Below are positions 50,192 to 59,809 of a stretch of 64,000 bases of DNA, one piece after another. How positions within the stretch are numbered: the stretch's first letter is position 1; each line of letters starts with the position of its first letter. This stretch comes from Bradyrhizobium cytisi (GTDB lineage: Bacteria; Pseudomonadota; Alphaproteobacteria; Rhizobiales; Xanthobacteraceae), in contig NZ_VSSR01000008.1 of assembly GCF_008123515.1 (NCBI RefSeq), positions 62,001 through 126,000 on the forward strand, read 5' to 3'. A model generated the notes under the pieces. That model searched no databases. It had not been told where the DNA came from and saw nothing but the letters and a program-made list of their open reading frames with translations. A program made the position numbers and the translations under genes.

Positions 50192-51070
50192 ATGAGGTTT
50201 CGAACTCTCAGGCTGTTAGATCGGATCGGCAGCTCCTCGGTTCCACTTGTTGCCGCTGCCCTGCTGGTCGTGGGAGCGATAGCTGGTGGCGAAGTCGCCA
50301 GTACTGCCGCCCGGAATCTCAGCTATCAATTAGTCAACGAAGATGGCCTGCCATCCGTCGATATTGAGCTCGCTATCGCTGTTGATGTCTCCTATTCGGT
50401 AGATATCGACGAACTTCTCGTTCAGCGCATAGGTTATGCGGAAGCCATCGTCTCCAAGGAATTTCTCCAGGCACTCAATGCCGGCCCGAACAGAAGATTG
50501 GCCGTGACCTATTTTGAGTGGTCTGCATCGAATGACCAGAAGATCATCACGCGTTGGAGGCTGATCGACGGTCTGGAATCTGCAGAAGCAATGGCCGCCG
50601 AGATCATGGAGACGCCGGTTCGCCAGGGCTCCCGCACTTCGATTTCAGGCGCGATCAATTTCGCAATGCTGCTGTTCGATAAAGACCCGTATCGCGGGCC
50701 GAGGCGTGTGGTCGACATTTCCGGTGATGGAGCGAACAACGAGGGAAGCCCTGTTACTGGCGCGCGCGATGCGGCGCTGGAGAAGGGGATCACCATCAAC
50801 GGCCTGCCGATCATGATGAAACCAAACTCTTCTATGATGGACATCGATGACCTGGATTTATATTACGAGGATTGCGTGATTGGAGGGCCAGGGTCGTTTG
50901 TGGTGGCGGTCAGGGACCGCGATCAACTCAAACAGGCGATTCGGACCAAGCTAATACTGGAGGTCGCAGGCCGAACGATGGAGCACCGGATCATCCCGGC
51001 GGTCGAAAGAGAGCCGCGGGTGCCCTGTCTCATCGGTGAGAAAATATGGCAGAGCCGCAGCCGTTGGTGA
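50192..51070 (+). CDS. DUF1194 protein (VWA-like, exported)
   Basis: 292 residues. AAGGAGATGAC precedes the ATG. A membrane or signal segment (SVPLVAAALLVVGAIAGGEV) comes first; then the VWA-like fold with the metal site DVSYSVD and the VVDISGDGANNEGSP motif. Family members are exported proteins of unknown role in alphaproteobacteria. Confidence 0.85.
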   Translation: MRFRTLRLLDRIGSSSVPLVAAALLVVGAIAGGEVASTAARNLSYQLVNEDGLPSVDIELAIAVDVSYSVDIDELLVQRIGYAEAIVSKEFLQALNAGPNRRLAVTYFEWSASNDQKIITRWRLIDGLESAEAMAAEIMETPVRQGSRTSISGAINFAMLLFDKDPYRGPRRVVDISGDGANNEGSPVTGARDAALEKGITINGLPIMMKPNSSMMDIDDLDLYYEDCVIGGPGSFVVAVRDRDQLKQAIRTKLILEVAGRTMEHRIIPAVEREPRVPCLIGEKIWQSRSRW

Positions 51071-51347
51071 GCGCCGGCATCGTCCTTCAGATGGTGCTCA
51101 CGTAAATCCTCTCGGCGTCGAATTGCCTGATGTTCGGGTTCGCAGATGGAGCGGACCGTGAGTGGAGCGGGTCTATACGTCTGCTTCTGGCCCCGTCTGA
51201 GACCTTCCGGTCGGCACTAAAGATGTCCGCTCACCGGGGTTAACCAGAAATCACTGCGCCGGGACCAAACCGACGCGATTGCTACCCATTGCGGACCCCC
51301 GCCTAACGCCAATTAGGAGCGCAGGATCGCAAAACAAACCGCGCGCT

Positions 51348-51755
51348 TCACGTCATCGTTCCCGGCACGAAGCAGCGAACGCTCACGCCCATCGGGCCGT
51401 AGAGCGGCCAGACCAGCGTCACGTTAGCCCTGTTCGGCTCGGCGATGACGGCGTCGTCGGGCACGTGAACCCACTCGGTTTCCACGTTGGGGGCGCCGGC
51501 CATCGCGCGCTGGAAGCCCCCAGATGTTGTCGGCACGCGGACGCGGTAACGGTTGCCGTTAATCTCCCAATCTACCTCGGACAAATGCATCGATTCGCTA
51601 CCATCGCAGCACAGATCCCCCTTTCGGTCATGAAGCTTCTCAAACCACTTCGACAGATCGGCCCGATTGTGATCGTGCGCGAGCACGGGGCCGGTCCATA
51701 CCATCAGTGCGACGGTGAACAGATTACGGAACACTGGGGATCGCCTATGGCCCAT
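51348..51755 (-). CDS. Secreted small protein, AHDH family (1)
   Basis: 135 residues from the ATG at 51755: signal peptide (FTVALMVWTGPVLA), then AHDHNRADLSKWFEKLHDRK, the double-Cys GDLCCDG, and a C-terminal RCFVPGTM. It is a paralogue of the next gene upstream on the same strand. The His/Asp start and paired cysteines suggest a periplasmic metal or disulfide protein, which is inference. Confidence 0.75.
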   Translation of the reverse strand: MGHRRSPVFRNLFTVALMVWTGPVLAHDHNRADLSKWFEKLHDRKGDLCCDGSESMHLSEVDWEINGNRYRVRVPTTSGGFQRAMAGAPNVETEWVHVPDDAVIAEPNRANVTLVWPLYGPMGVSVRCFVPGTMT

Positions 51756-51787
51756 GGAACAGGCTTTCGTTCGAAAACGCGAACCGG

Positions 51788-52159
51788 TCACATCATAACC
51801 CCGGGCATGAAACAGCGAATGTCGATCCGCAGCTGGTTGTCGAGCACCCGATAGTAGACGGGCCAGACCATCGTGCGACCGGCGCGGTTCGGCTCCTTGA
51901 TCAGGGCCTCGTTTGGCACGTCCCACCATTGGCTCTCGATGTGCACGCGGTAGTGGCCGCCCGTCACCTCCCAGTCGGTGTCGGATAGCGCCTTGCCGTC
52001 GGCATCGGAACAGCATGGCCCCTTGCCACTTTTGAGGCTCTCGAACCAGCTATTGAGTTCGGGGCGACTATGATCGTGCGCGTGCGCCACGGAGTGCCAG
52101 ACCGGCAGCACGATAAGCGTCGCCGCCGTGATGGCGGCCATCGAAAATATCTTCCTCAT
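51788..52159 (-). CDS. Secreted small protein, AHDH family (2)
   Basis: 123 residues from the ATG at 52159 (GGAGACTGCAA before it): signal peptide (FSMAAITAATLIVLP), then AHDHSRPELNSWFESLKSGK, GPCCSD, and RCFMPGVM at the end. Same motif order as its neighbour; the middle loop is shorter. Probably a tandem duplication in one operon. Confidence 0.8.
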   Translation of the reverse strand: MRKIFSMAAITAATLIVLPVWHSVAHAHDHSRPELNSWFESLKSGKGPCCSDADGKALSDTDWEVTGGHYRVHIESQWWDVPNEALIKEPNRAGRTMVWPVYYRVLDNQLRIDIRCFMPGVMM

Positions 52160-52421
52160 TTGCAGTCTCCTTAAAAACAAAAGAGATTTACCACTGCGGT
52201 TGCGCTCCGGAGACACTCCGCGCCTCTTAGTTGCGTTGCAGCTCCTTTGTTCTTGGGGTACCGCTGGTTCAAGGCAGCGGCTCTCCAATTGTCAACGTAG
52301 CGCAGGTCTGTGGTGAGACAGGACGAAAAGGGACGATAAAAGACGAAATCAGGCTATGCCCCCTGCCTTGAGGCGCACTCACCGGTCCGCTAAGCTAAGA
52401 TGAATGGTGGGAGGCATGCTC

Positions 52422-54035
52422 ATGGCCTGCCTGCGGCTGAACGGATATACGCTTGATTTGGATCAGGCGCAGTTGTTTGACCTGTACGGCCAAGCCGTTG
52501 AGCTGCGGCCTCAGGCTCTGGCAGTCCTGCTCGAATTGGGGCGCCGGCACGGAGAGCTGGTTACAAAGCGCGATCTAAGTGCGCGAGTCTGGCCGGGCGT
52601 TTCGGTGACCGACGACTCGCTTGTGCAATGCGTCGTCGAGATCCGGCGCGCACTCGGTGACACCCGGCAGCAAGTCGTGCGAACGATGCCACGACGTGGT
52701 TACCTTCTGATCGTCGACGCGGCGGATACGGCACCACGCGATGTGCAAAGCTTCTATCGCGTGGCCGCCGCCCTTGCGATGATCGCAGTCGCGATCGTGC
52801 TGGTCTGGCAATTTTCATTCCCCGGCGCCGCCCCCGGGCGCCGCGAGGCACACGACAGGATGGTGGTCGATGTTGCAGTTCTGCCCTTGCGCGTGCTCAA
52901 CGCCTCTCGCGAAAGCAGTCCGGACGGCAACGGATTAGCCTACATGATTGCCAGCGAACTTGCGCGCAACCCCGACCTGCACATCGTCTCACCCCTCGCC
53001 ACAGCTGAACTTCGCGGTAAGAACCTATCGCCGTCGCAGATCGCTGCGATGACCCACGCTCGCTACCTTGTGGACGGCAGCGCGGAGAGGCGCGGCGACC
53101 GGCTGCAGCTCCACATGCAACTGATCGATTCCAGCAACAGTCGCATCGTCTGGAGCGGCCGGTTCGAACCCACCGCGCAAGACCTCCCCGAGGTTACTGA
53201 GGCGTTGATCTCACGGATCAGCGCGTCACTTGGTGCAACCGTGCGCGAGTCGGACCGGGCCGTGTTACGAAACCGTGCGCCAGCCTCGCTTGATGCGCAC
53301 TCGCGCGTGCTGCGCGCGATCGCGTTGACTATCGCGCCGAGTCCTGAGGGCCTTCGCGATGCGCGGCAAGAACTGGAACAGGCGGTCCGCCTTGATCCAA
53401 ACTACGCCCCGGCATGGGCGCATCTCGGACAGGCGAAGACACTGTTGATCTTTGGCCATCACGATCCTGGGCTCGGTCGTCAGGACTTGCCGCAGGCGAT
53501 CGCCGACATCGAGCACGCGACTGCGCTAGACCCGCTGCTTGCCAGCTCGTGGCGAATGCTGTCCATCGCAATCGACTCGAGCCAGAACCCTGAGGCAGCA
53601 GTGACTGCGGCCGAGCGGGCGACTGAACTCGGCCCTGGCGATCCGGACAATTGGGTCGCCCTCGCCGTCGCTCAGCACCATGCCGGTCGAACCCAAGTAG
53701 CGATTGAAGCCTTCGAGAAGGCGATCTCCTGGAGCCCGCTACGCCCACCGAATTACGCCATCGTAGCGGCAAGGCTGCGCTATTCCGTGCAGGATTACGA
53801 AAATGCGCTGCGATTCGCGCGCGAATGCATGGATCGAACGCCAGCGCTTGGCGTCTGCAAGGCGATTTGGCTGTCGTCACTGGTCCGTACCGGCCACGCC
53901 GTCGAGGCGCAGGCGGCGTGGCCCGCTCTGGTTGCGGCCGCACCATCTTTGCAGACGTATCGGATGACGCCGTACAATACGCCCATGGCTCTATCGGTTG
54001 ACCAGGACCTCGACAGACTGCGCATGGCCCAGTGA
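52422..54035 (+). CDS. CadC-like winged-helix regulator with TPR
   Basis: 537 residues from the ATG at 52422, which has GGGAGG seven bases before it. The OmpR/PhoB-type winged helix covers residues 1-95 (ELRPQALAVLLELGRRHGEL, SDDSLVQ-type region, TMPRRGYLLIVDA). One membrane helix (RVAAALAMIAVAIVLVWQF) follows, then a TolB-like part and TPRs (PDNWVALAVAQHHAGRTQVA). A membrane-bound transcription regulator similar in plan to CadC, with the same TolB-TPR back half as the two cyclases. Confidence 0.9.
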   Translation: MACLRLNGYTLDLDQAQLFDLYGQAVELRPQALAVLLELGRRHGELVTKRDLSARVWPGVSVTDDSLVQCVVEIRRALGDTRQQVVRTMPRRGYLLIVDAADTAPRDVQSFYRVAAALAMIAVAIVLVWQFSFPGAAPGRREAHDRMVVDVAVLPLRVLNASRESSPDGNGLAYMIASELARNPDLHIVSPLATAELRGKNLSPSQIAAMTHARYLVDGSAERRGDRLQLHMQLIDSSNSRIVWSGRFEPTAQDLPEVTEALISRISASLGATVRESDRAVLRNRAPASLDAHSRVLRAIALTIAPSPEGLRDARQELEQAVRLDPNYAPAWAHLGQAKTLLIFGHHDPGLGRQDLPQAIADIEHATALDPLLASSWRMLSIAIDSSQNPEAAVTAAERATELGPGDPDNWVALAVAQHHAGRTQVAIEAFEKAISWSPLRPPNYAIVAARLRYSVQDYENALRFARECMDRTPALGVCKAIWLSSLVRTGHAVEAQAAWPALVAAAPSLQTYRMTPYNTPMALSVDQDLDRLRMAQ

Positions 54036-54605
54036 AGCTCCAGGCGGATGAACCTGATGTGATCACTCCAAGTCGGCTTTTCTCGGCGCGGAAGCGGCCT
54101 TCGCGCGCATTGCATCTTCTTTGAACTTACGGGCTTTCCGATCACTCGGCATCAATTAGCAGTGCTGGGCGCGACCCAAGTGGCGGAGAATACGGTTGCG
54201 CCAACGCTAATGTTAGCTGGTATGCCGGCTTCTCCTCATCAGATTGCAGCTCTGAAGCCGCGGGCGAACACGCTGAAAATAGCTCTGGCTTCGGCGGATC
54301 TCGAGGGGCCGAGCGGATCGTCGACGGATCGACGCGTTACCACACAAGTTTCGGTGGATTGTCTGCCTTTGTGCCCATCGGCGAAGTGGCGGCACCCTCC
54401 ACGAGGTCCGCTCACCGAGGCATGGCGGACCAGATTTGCTCACGTTGAGTTCTTCGCATTTTTGACCCGAAGTGGTCATTGTCCGGTCCTCGCCGCTTCT
54501 TCGATGCCTCTGCCGCACCAACGTGAGGTGTGATATCTTGGCGTACCCTGAGGCTCGGGGTATGTCCGCAGTCTGAGGGTCGTGAATTCTAGAGAGGAGG
54601 ACGCC
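54036..54605. other. Intergenic stretch with dispersed repeat D
   Basis: No gene. It contains the fourth dispersed repeat and the promoter region of the rhodanese gene (unassigned). Confidence 0.45.
54371..54486 (+). repeat. Dispersed repeat, copy D
   Basis: About 116 bp: GTGCCCATCGGCGAAGTGGC, CGAGGTCCGCTCACCGAGG, GGCGGACCAGATTTGCTCAC, GTTGAGTTCTTCGCATTTTT. Same order of words as copies A and C. Confidence 0.75.
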
Positions 54606-55000
54606 ATGGCATTAACCGTCAAGCTGATGATGGAAGCTGCCAACGCCACTGTGCGCGGATAACGCCGGCGCAGGCAAGCGAGATGATCGCCAAGGGCAAT
54701 ACGCTGGTGGTCGACGTACGCGACGCTCCGGAAGTGGAAAAAAGCGGCAAGGTCGCCGGCGCCCTACACGTTTCGCGCGGCATGCTGGAATTCCGCGCCG
54801 ATCCCGAGTCGCCCTACCATGATAAGAACTTCGCCAAGGACAAAACCGTTATCCTTTATTGTGCCTCTGGCGGGCGCTCGGCCTTGAGCGGCAATGTGCT
54901 CAAAGAAATGGGCTATGATCAGGTCTACAATCTCGGCGCCTTCAAGGATTGGGCTGAAGGCGGGGGCGCAGTCGACAAGCCTATCGAGCCTGGCATGTGA
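54606..55000 (+). pseudogene. Rhodanese-like protein with a frameshifted start
   Basis: The original start at 54606 has a perfect AGGAGGACGCC and gives MALTVKLMMEAANATV, then a stop. The frame then continues as ITPAQASEMIAKGNTLVVDV after one missing base near 54652. The rhodanese domain itself (VVDVRDAPEVEKSGKVAG; active-site loop YCASGGRS with its Cys) is intact from the ATG at 54683. A shortened protein (105 residues) may still be made by reinitiation. Sulfur transfer is the family role. Confidence 0.75.
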
Positions 55001-55224
55001 GGGCTCAGCAGTTTACGGCGGAGCGACTGGCGAGTCGGCTCTTGGCCCGTTTGAGACATACCAACGAGCACCGCGAATGTCTGCTCTCTGGGACACTTCG
55101 GAAGTCCCGTTTCAACGCTGTCAGGGCCGTTGTTGACCCCACACAGACATCGCCAAACCACCTTTAGTCTCCAAAGTGCCTGTTTTAGCCAGTAAGATGC
55201 CTTGATCTAAGCTAGGGACTGGAC

Positions 55225-56229
55225 ATGAGGCGGCGGGCTTTTCTCGGTGTCGTGTGTAGTGCGGTGGCATGGCCGCTCGCTGCGGCGGCACAGCAGAACA
55301 TCAATAAGAAACGTCTTGCTATCTCCGTCCCATCGGAGCTGGGTGCGGACTGGCATGAGCGCAGCGGAAACAGATATTCTCGAGCCTTCTTCGCCGAGCT
55401 TCGACGGTTGGGGCAGATCGAGGGACAGAACCTCTCGGTCGACAGTTACGGCCGAGAGCAAAATACATCGGGCTTCGAAGCCCTGGCGGCGGAAATCGTT
55501 CGGAGCAACCCGGATGTCATCCTCGCCACTGGCCCTGGCGTAGTTATCTTCAAAAAACTGACATCGCGGATTCCGATCGTAGTAGTCACTGCCGACCCCG
55601 TTAAAGCAGGGATCGCCGAAAGTCTGGCTCATCCCGGCAGCAATTTCACGGGAGCCAGCGTTGACCCCGGCCCGTCCATTCATGGAAAACGGATTGCGCT
55701 GTTGCGCGAGATGTTTCCGGCGTTATCGAAACTTGGCTGTCTCGCGCTTCGCATTCAAAACAGCGGTCCTTTCACGGGTTCTCCAATCGCGGCGGCGGCC
55801 GAGGCAGCGGGTCTGCCTATTGCAGTGTCTTTACTGGAAATTGGTTCCAAAGAAACGGACTGGCGGGCGGCGGTCGAGAGCATCTCCCGGGACGGTGCAA
55901 ATGCGGTCATGGTCGTCGATTCACCTGAGACCTTTCAAAACCGCACCATGATCGTCAAGTTGCTCGGCGACGCGAACCTCCCGTCGATTTCCGGATTTAC
56001 TGAAGCCGTCGAGGCCGGGGGCTTAATGGCATATTCTTTCGACCTGATCGAACTGTATAAGCGCGTCGCCAACAATATCGACGCAATTCTCCGAGGAGCA
56101 AAGCCCGGCGATATCCCGATCTACCAAGTGACCAAATTTGAGTTGTCCATCAACCTCAAGACTGCCAAGCAGCTGGGCCTTTCCGTACCTCCAGCACTTC
56201 TCGCGAGCGCCGACAAAGTAATTGAGTAA
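55225..56229 (+). CDS. ABC-type solute-binding protein (TrpX/ABC_sub_bind family)
   Basis: 334 residues. Signal sequence of twin-arginine-like form (MRRRAFLGVVCSAVAWPLAA). Domain pattern of the family: VDSYGREQNTSGFEALAAEI, NPDVILATGPGVVIFKKLTS, IPIVVVTADPVKAGIAESLA, HPGSNFTGASVD. Such genes are very numerous in Bradyrhizobium, often without a transporter nearby, as here. Ligand unknown. Confidence 0.9.
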   Translation: MRRRAFLGVVCSAVAWPLAAAAQQNINKKRLAISVPSELGADWHERSGNRYSRAFFAELRRLGQIEGQNLSVDSYGREQNTSGFEALAAEIVRSNPDVILATGPGVVIFKKLTSRIPIVVVTADPVKAGIAESLAHPGSNFTGASVDPGPSIHGKRIALLREMFPALSKLGCLALRIQNSGPFTGSPIAAAAEAAGLPIAVSLLEIGSKETDWRAAVESISRDGANAVMVVDSPETFQNRTMIVKLLGDANLPSISGFTEAVEAGGLMAYSFDLIELYKRVANNIDAILRGAKPGDIPIYQVTKFELSINLKTAKQLGLSVPPALLASADKVIE

Positions 56230-56430
56230 ACAAGCAAAGGTCCGGTTATGGCCCGTTTGAGACCTGCCCATCGGTTTGGTGATCGTCCGCTTCTCCGGAG
56301 GCGACCGGAAGCGCCGGTTACGCTGTCAAAACGACGAGAATGACCCAACTCGGACGTTGAACTTGTCTCCGATTTAACTGCGCAGTTGGGAAATACCGCA
56401 CCGGTGCGTTTGCGCCGGCGCGGTACAAGT

Positions 56431-57876
56431 TTAGCTCGCTTTTTGCACCGCCGGGGGCTTCCACGAGCCGTTCAGGATCGAAGGCGACTCATCCTTCGGC
56501 CAGTACATCCTCAGCATCGGAATGAACTCGCCCTTCGGAGCCGGAAGCCAGTTCGCCTCCTTGTCCTTACCCGGCGATTCATCCTGGAGGTAAAGCGTCA
56601 GCGAACCATCGGCACTGAACTTTGGATTGTCGCGCAGGCTGACGGTAAATTTGTTCAGCGGGTTGGGAACGAACCACCAGCCCTGGTCGATCATGTACAT
56701 GGTGATCGACCAGAAGCCGTTGACCGGCGGCGTCGCGTCCTTGGCGAAGGTCAAGGTGTACTTGTTTGCGCCCGTCAGCTTCTGTCCCGTCGAATCGGTC
56801 TCCGTGTAGGGATAGACCGCATCCCGCTGCTGGTTGGCGGGCCAACCGAATGCCGCCACCACAGCGCGCATCATGTAGCTGTCGGGGCCGTAGGTACCTA
56901 GTCCCTTTGTCACCACCCAGCCGTCGATGATCCCGCCCAAGGCTGCCTTGTTGTCTTCAATCTTCTTCAGGGCTGATTGCGGAATGTCCTTCAATGCAGC
57001 CTGCACAGCGGGATCGAGTTTGCTCATCTCAAACGGCTTGCCGGGTACGATACCGATCTTCGCCATGCTCGCGAGGATGGGGCCATCTCCCGCTGCTGGC
57101 GGTGCATCCCCACCCATTAGCTTCGCCAAGAGATTGAAATATCCCTCCGTTCCCATAGCTATGATGACCGGTTGCGGCTTATCGGTCATGCTGAAGCCGG
57201 GATTCGGATTCACCGGCGGCGCGACAGGTGTATACGACTTGCCCCATGAGGAAAGCGGCGTGATCTTGTACTGTGCCTGCAACTCGTTAACTGCCTTGTA
57301 ATCCTGTTCGGTGCCATCGGCATAAGTTCGGCCCAGAATGACCATGTAGCGCGTCGCCATGGGGAACTGCTTCATGCCTGCCGGTACCTCGCCCTTCCAG
57401 CCAGGGCCGGTGAACAGGTAGTTGGCGGCCTTGCCGTCAGCCGTGCGTCTGCTCGGCGATGACTCGGAGTCCGACATCCAAAGGTCGGTCACCTCGAACA
57501 AATAGAAACGATTGCCCATATCTGGGTGACTGAACACCTGCGGTTCAGTGAGGTCGAGCCAACCCAGAGAATAAAGTGTGTCCGCATTTGGCGCCGAAAC
57601 GCCACGATAATCCGCCGGCGGATACCGCGGAATGTTGATGAACTGTCCGGTCGGCGCCGTAAGCCCTTCAACCTTTGGCACATTGCTCATCTGAACCCGG
57701 GTGACTTCGGTCGTGATGAGCGAATAGCCGTAGATATAGGCGTCCTCAGCGATTTGCTGCGCTTCCTCAGGAGTGACTGCTTGTGCGTTTGCAGGCAGGG
57801 GCATTCCGTTGAGGATTGTGAATGCCAAGCTGGCCGCAGCCGCGCCGTTTACGAATGATCGTCGGGTCGATTTCAT
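56431..57876 (-). CDS. DUF1254/DUF1214 exported protein
   Basis: 481 residues from the ATG at 57876 (GGAG before it). Signal peptide (AAAASLAFTILNGMPLPANA), then DUF1254 (AYIYGYSLITTEVTRVQMSN, VSAPNADTLYSLGWLDL) and the C-terminal DUF1214 part (PPVNGFWSITMYMIDQGWWF, ESPGKDKEANWLPAPKGEF). Periplasmic; enzymatic role not established. Confidence 0.92.
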   Translation of the reverse strand: MKSTRRSFVNGAAAASLAFTILNGMPLPANAQAVTPEEAQQIAEDAYIYGYSLITTEVTRVQMSNVPKVEGLTAPTGQFINIPRYPPADYRGVSAPNADTLYSLGWLDLTEPQVFSHPDMGNRFYLFEVTDLWMSDSESSPSRRTADGKAANYLFTGPGWKGEVPAGMKQFPMATRYMVILGRTYADGTEQDYKAVNELQAQYKITPLSSWGKSYTPVAPPVNPNPGFSMTDKPQPVIIAMGTEGYFNLLAKLMGGDAPPAAGDGPILASMAKIGIVPGKPFEMSKLDPAVQAALKDIPQSALKKIEDNKAALGGIIDGWVVTKGLGTYGPDSYMMRAVVAAFGWPANQQRDAVYPYTETDSTGQKLTGANKYTLTFAKDATPPVNGFWSITMYMIDQGWWFVPNPLNKFTVSLRDNPKFSADGSLTLYLQDESPGKDKEANWLPAPKGEFIPMLRMYWPKDESPSILNGSWKPPAVQKAS

Positions 57877-58231
57877 GGCGAACTCCGCACTTTGGTTCAA
57901 AGGGGAGACAAGCGCTCGTCGAACCTAAGGAAAATTCAGCGGCTCAACACGACGCCTAGTTGACCTTAATCTTTGAAGCATACCATTAATTGCACTCTAA
58001 AGCCAAGCGTGCCATGACCGCTGTTGGCCCAGGCGAAGTCGCCCAGAGGCTCGCCGTGGTCCGCTGTCACTAGTGAAGCGGACTCACCTGCTATGATCCT
58101 TCGACCGCCGCTGGTGGACCTTCTCGGACATCAGCGCACTGCTCTGCGTCACTTGGGGCCAGGTCCGCGCCCTATCGCCAAGGCAAGGACTGAAATAGTC
58201 TTGGTCGTGCGCGAGTTGGAGCGGAACAGCC
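57877..58231. other. Junction, accessory DNA to phage late genes
   Basis: No gene. A partial, diverged piece of the dispersed repeat is recognisable at about 58021-58066 (CTGTTGGCCC, GGCGAAGTCGC, GTGGTCCGCT). Confidence 0.45.
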
Positions 58232-58843
58232 ATGGCGCTCAAATTGCCAAGGGGTGCAGAGCGTGAATATCTCGCAATCTATGGCATCGTCGCGGTCTAT
58301 GTCGGCGCGCTGCCAAGCGACGAAAGCGTCGTCGGCTTCTCGCGCGATCTGCTGCACAGCCTGCTCACGCTGCGGCGACAATGGCGCGGGCTGCGCATCA
58401 GCTGCGCATACTGGGCCAGGGATCGCAGCGAGGCCCGCCTGATTGCCACCGAGGTCAACGCCAGACTGTTGCGGCATCCCGAGCGGCGCGTGCTGCTGGC
58501 CGACGCCAAGACCGCGCAGCGCCAGATCGAGAACACCGCCGCGCACATGGGCATCCCGCTCACGGACCACCAGACGGTGCTGATGCGCACGCGCAGCGCG
58601 GTCGCTTTCATCGAGGAAAGGATCGCCCAGGCGCAGGCTGCCGGCGAACTGCACGAGTTCAACCGCAGCTTTCGCGCGTGGCGGCTCGAAGCCAAGCAGC
58701 TCGGTCGCGGGATGAGCTACAGCGAGGCCCGAGCCCGCCTTCGCAAAAATTTATTTCGACAGATATTGACCAGCGAGGTCCAGATCGGCTCAGAACGGAT
58801 CTTCCCCCCGTTGCCGGGAATTGATTTCTCGGTTCCGGGGTGA
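58232..58843 (+). CDS. Phage late-region protein, possibly GIY-YIG-like
   Basis: 203 residues. The first half (AIYGIVAVYVGALPSDESVV, GFSRDLLHSLLTLRRQWRGL, AYWARDRSEARLIATEVN) has a weak resemblance to phage GIY-YIG-type domains. The second half is helical. It is the first phage-type gene after the accessory block and precedes a strong terminator. Function not established. Confidence 0.6.
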   Translation: MALKLPRGAEREYLAIYGIVAVYVGALPSDESVVGFSRDLLHSLLTLRRQWRGLRISCAYWARDRSEARLIATEVNARLLRHPERRVLLADAKTAQRQIENTAAHMGIPLTDHQTVLMRTRSAVAFIEERIAQAQAAGELHEFNRSFRAWRLEAKQLGRGMSYSEARARLRKNLFRQILTSEVQIGSERIFPPLPGIDFSVPG

Positions 58844-58916
58844 TCTCTTCACGCGCGCTGGCGCGGCCACAGTTGTGACTGTTCAGCACCCCACTACACC
58901 GCAATGGAAAGTCTTC

Positions 58917-58950
58917 AACCGGCCCTCGCCCCCATCGAGGCCGGTTTTTT
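58917..58950 (+). terminator. Rho-independent terminator in the phage late region
   Basis: Perfect 8-bp stem AACCGGCC/GGCCGGTT with a 14-base loop and TTTTTT at its end. It stands between the first late gene and the amidase, only 16 bases before the amidase start, so it could separate two units or act as an attenuator. Confidence 0.85.
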
Positions 58951-58965
58951 CGTGGAGCCCGAGCG

Positions 58966-59616
58966 ATGAGCTACGACCGCGTCGTGATCTCGTCAGGCCA
59001 TGGCAAATACGTCCGCGGTGCCTCTGGCGTGCTTGATGAAGTCGATGAGGCCGGCCGCGCGGTCGAGCAAGTGGCCGATGAGTTGCGCCAGCGCGATGCC
59101 GAGGTCACCACCTACCACGACGATGTCAGCCAGAGCCAAAGCGAGAACCTGAATCGCATCGTGGACTTTCACAATTCCAAGCAGCGCGATCTCGATGTCT
59201 CGGTGCACTTCAACGCCTATGTCGAGACCGACAAGCCGATGGGCACCGAGGTGCTGTTCGTGACGCAGAGCGCGCTTGCGGGCGAAATGTCGAGCGCTAT
59301 CGCCGAGGCTGGCGATCTAATCGACCGAGGCGCGAAGAAACGCACCGATCTGTTCTTCCTCAACAACACCGAGATGCCCTCGATCCTGATCGAGACCTGC
59401 TTTGTCGATAGCGAAGCCGACGCTGCCACCTATCAGGCGCAGTTCAGCTCGATCTGTGACGCCATCGCCAGCGTGCTCGGCGGATCGCAAGAGGTTGTCG
59501 AGCCGCCGCCTGGACAGACCGAGCCGCCACCCGACAAGGCACCGCCAACGCTTCGGCTTGATGTCGAAGTGACCGGCGAGATCGCGATCATCATCAACGG
59601 CGTTCCGGTCACGTAG
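58966..59616 (+). CDS. Phage endolysin, N-acetylmuramoyl-L-alanine amidase
   Basis: 216 residues. Amidase_3 fold: VVISSGHGKYVRGASG (first zinc His), a helix with Glu, LDVSVHFNAYVE (second His) and ILIETCFVDS (catalytic Glu). Cleaves peptidoglycan stem peptides at lysis. The C-terminal tail is Pro-rich, ending in a short strand-rich part. No signal peptide, so a holin is needed; candidates are the next two genes. Confidence 0.9.
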   Translation: MSYDRVVISSGHGKYVRGASGVLDEVDEAGRAVEQVADELRQRDAEVTTYHDDVSQSQSENLNRIVDFHNSKQRDLDVSVHFNAYVETDKPMGTEVLFVTQSALAGEMSSAIAEAGDLIDRGAKKRTDLFFLNNTEMPSILIETCFVDSEADAATYQAQFSSICDAIASVLGGSQEVVEPPPGQTEPPPDKAPPTLRLDVEVTGEIAIIINGVPVT

Positions 59617-59623
59617 GCCAGCA

Positions 59624-59809
59624 ATGACCAGTGGAGAGCTTGCGCGGCAGGTGGTCGAGCAGCTCAAGGGCACGCCCTTCGTCCTCGCTCTGCTGGTGAT
59701 CAACGTCATCGTGCTCGCAGGCTTTGCCTACACGCTGCACCAAGTCAGCAATGCAATGGAGCGACGCGAAACCATCTTGCAAAGCTGCATCGAGAGGAGC
59801 CGGTCATGA
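59624..59809 (+). CDS. Small membrane protein, lysis-region (1)
   Basis: 61 residues: one membrane helix (TPFVLALLVINVIVLAGFAY) flanked by charged ends, C-terminal Cys. Position directly after the amidase suggests a holin or holin-associated role. Coupled to the next gene by ATGA. Confidence 0.7.
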   Translation: MTSGELARQVVEQLKGTPFVLALLVINVIVLAGFAYTLHQVSNAMERRETILQSCIERSRS

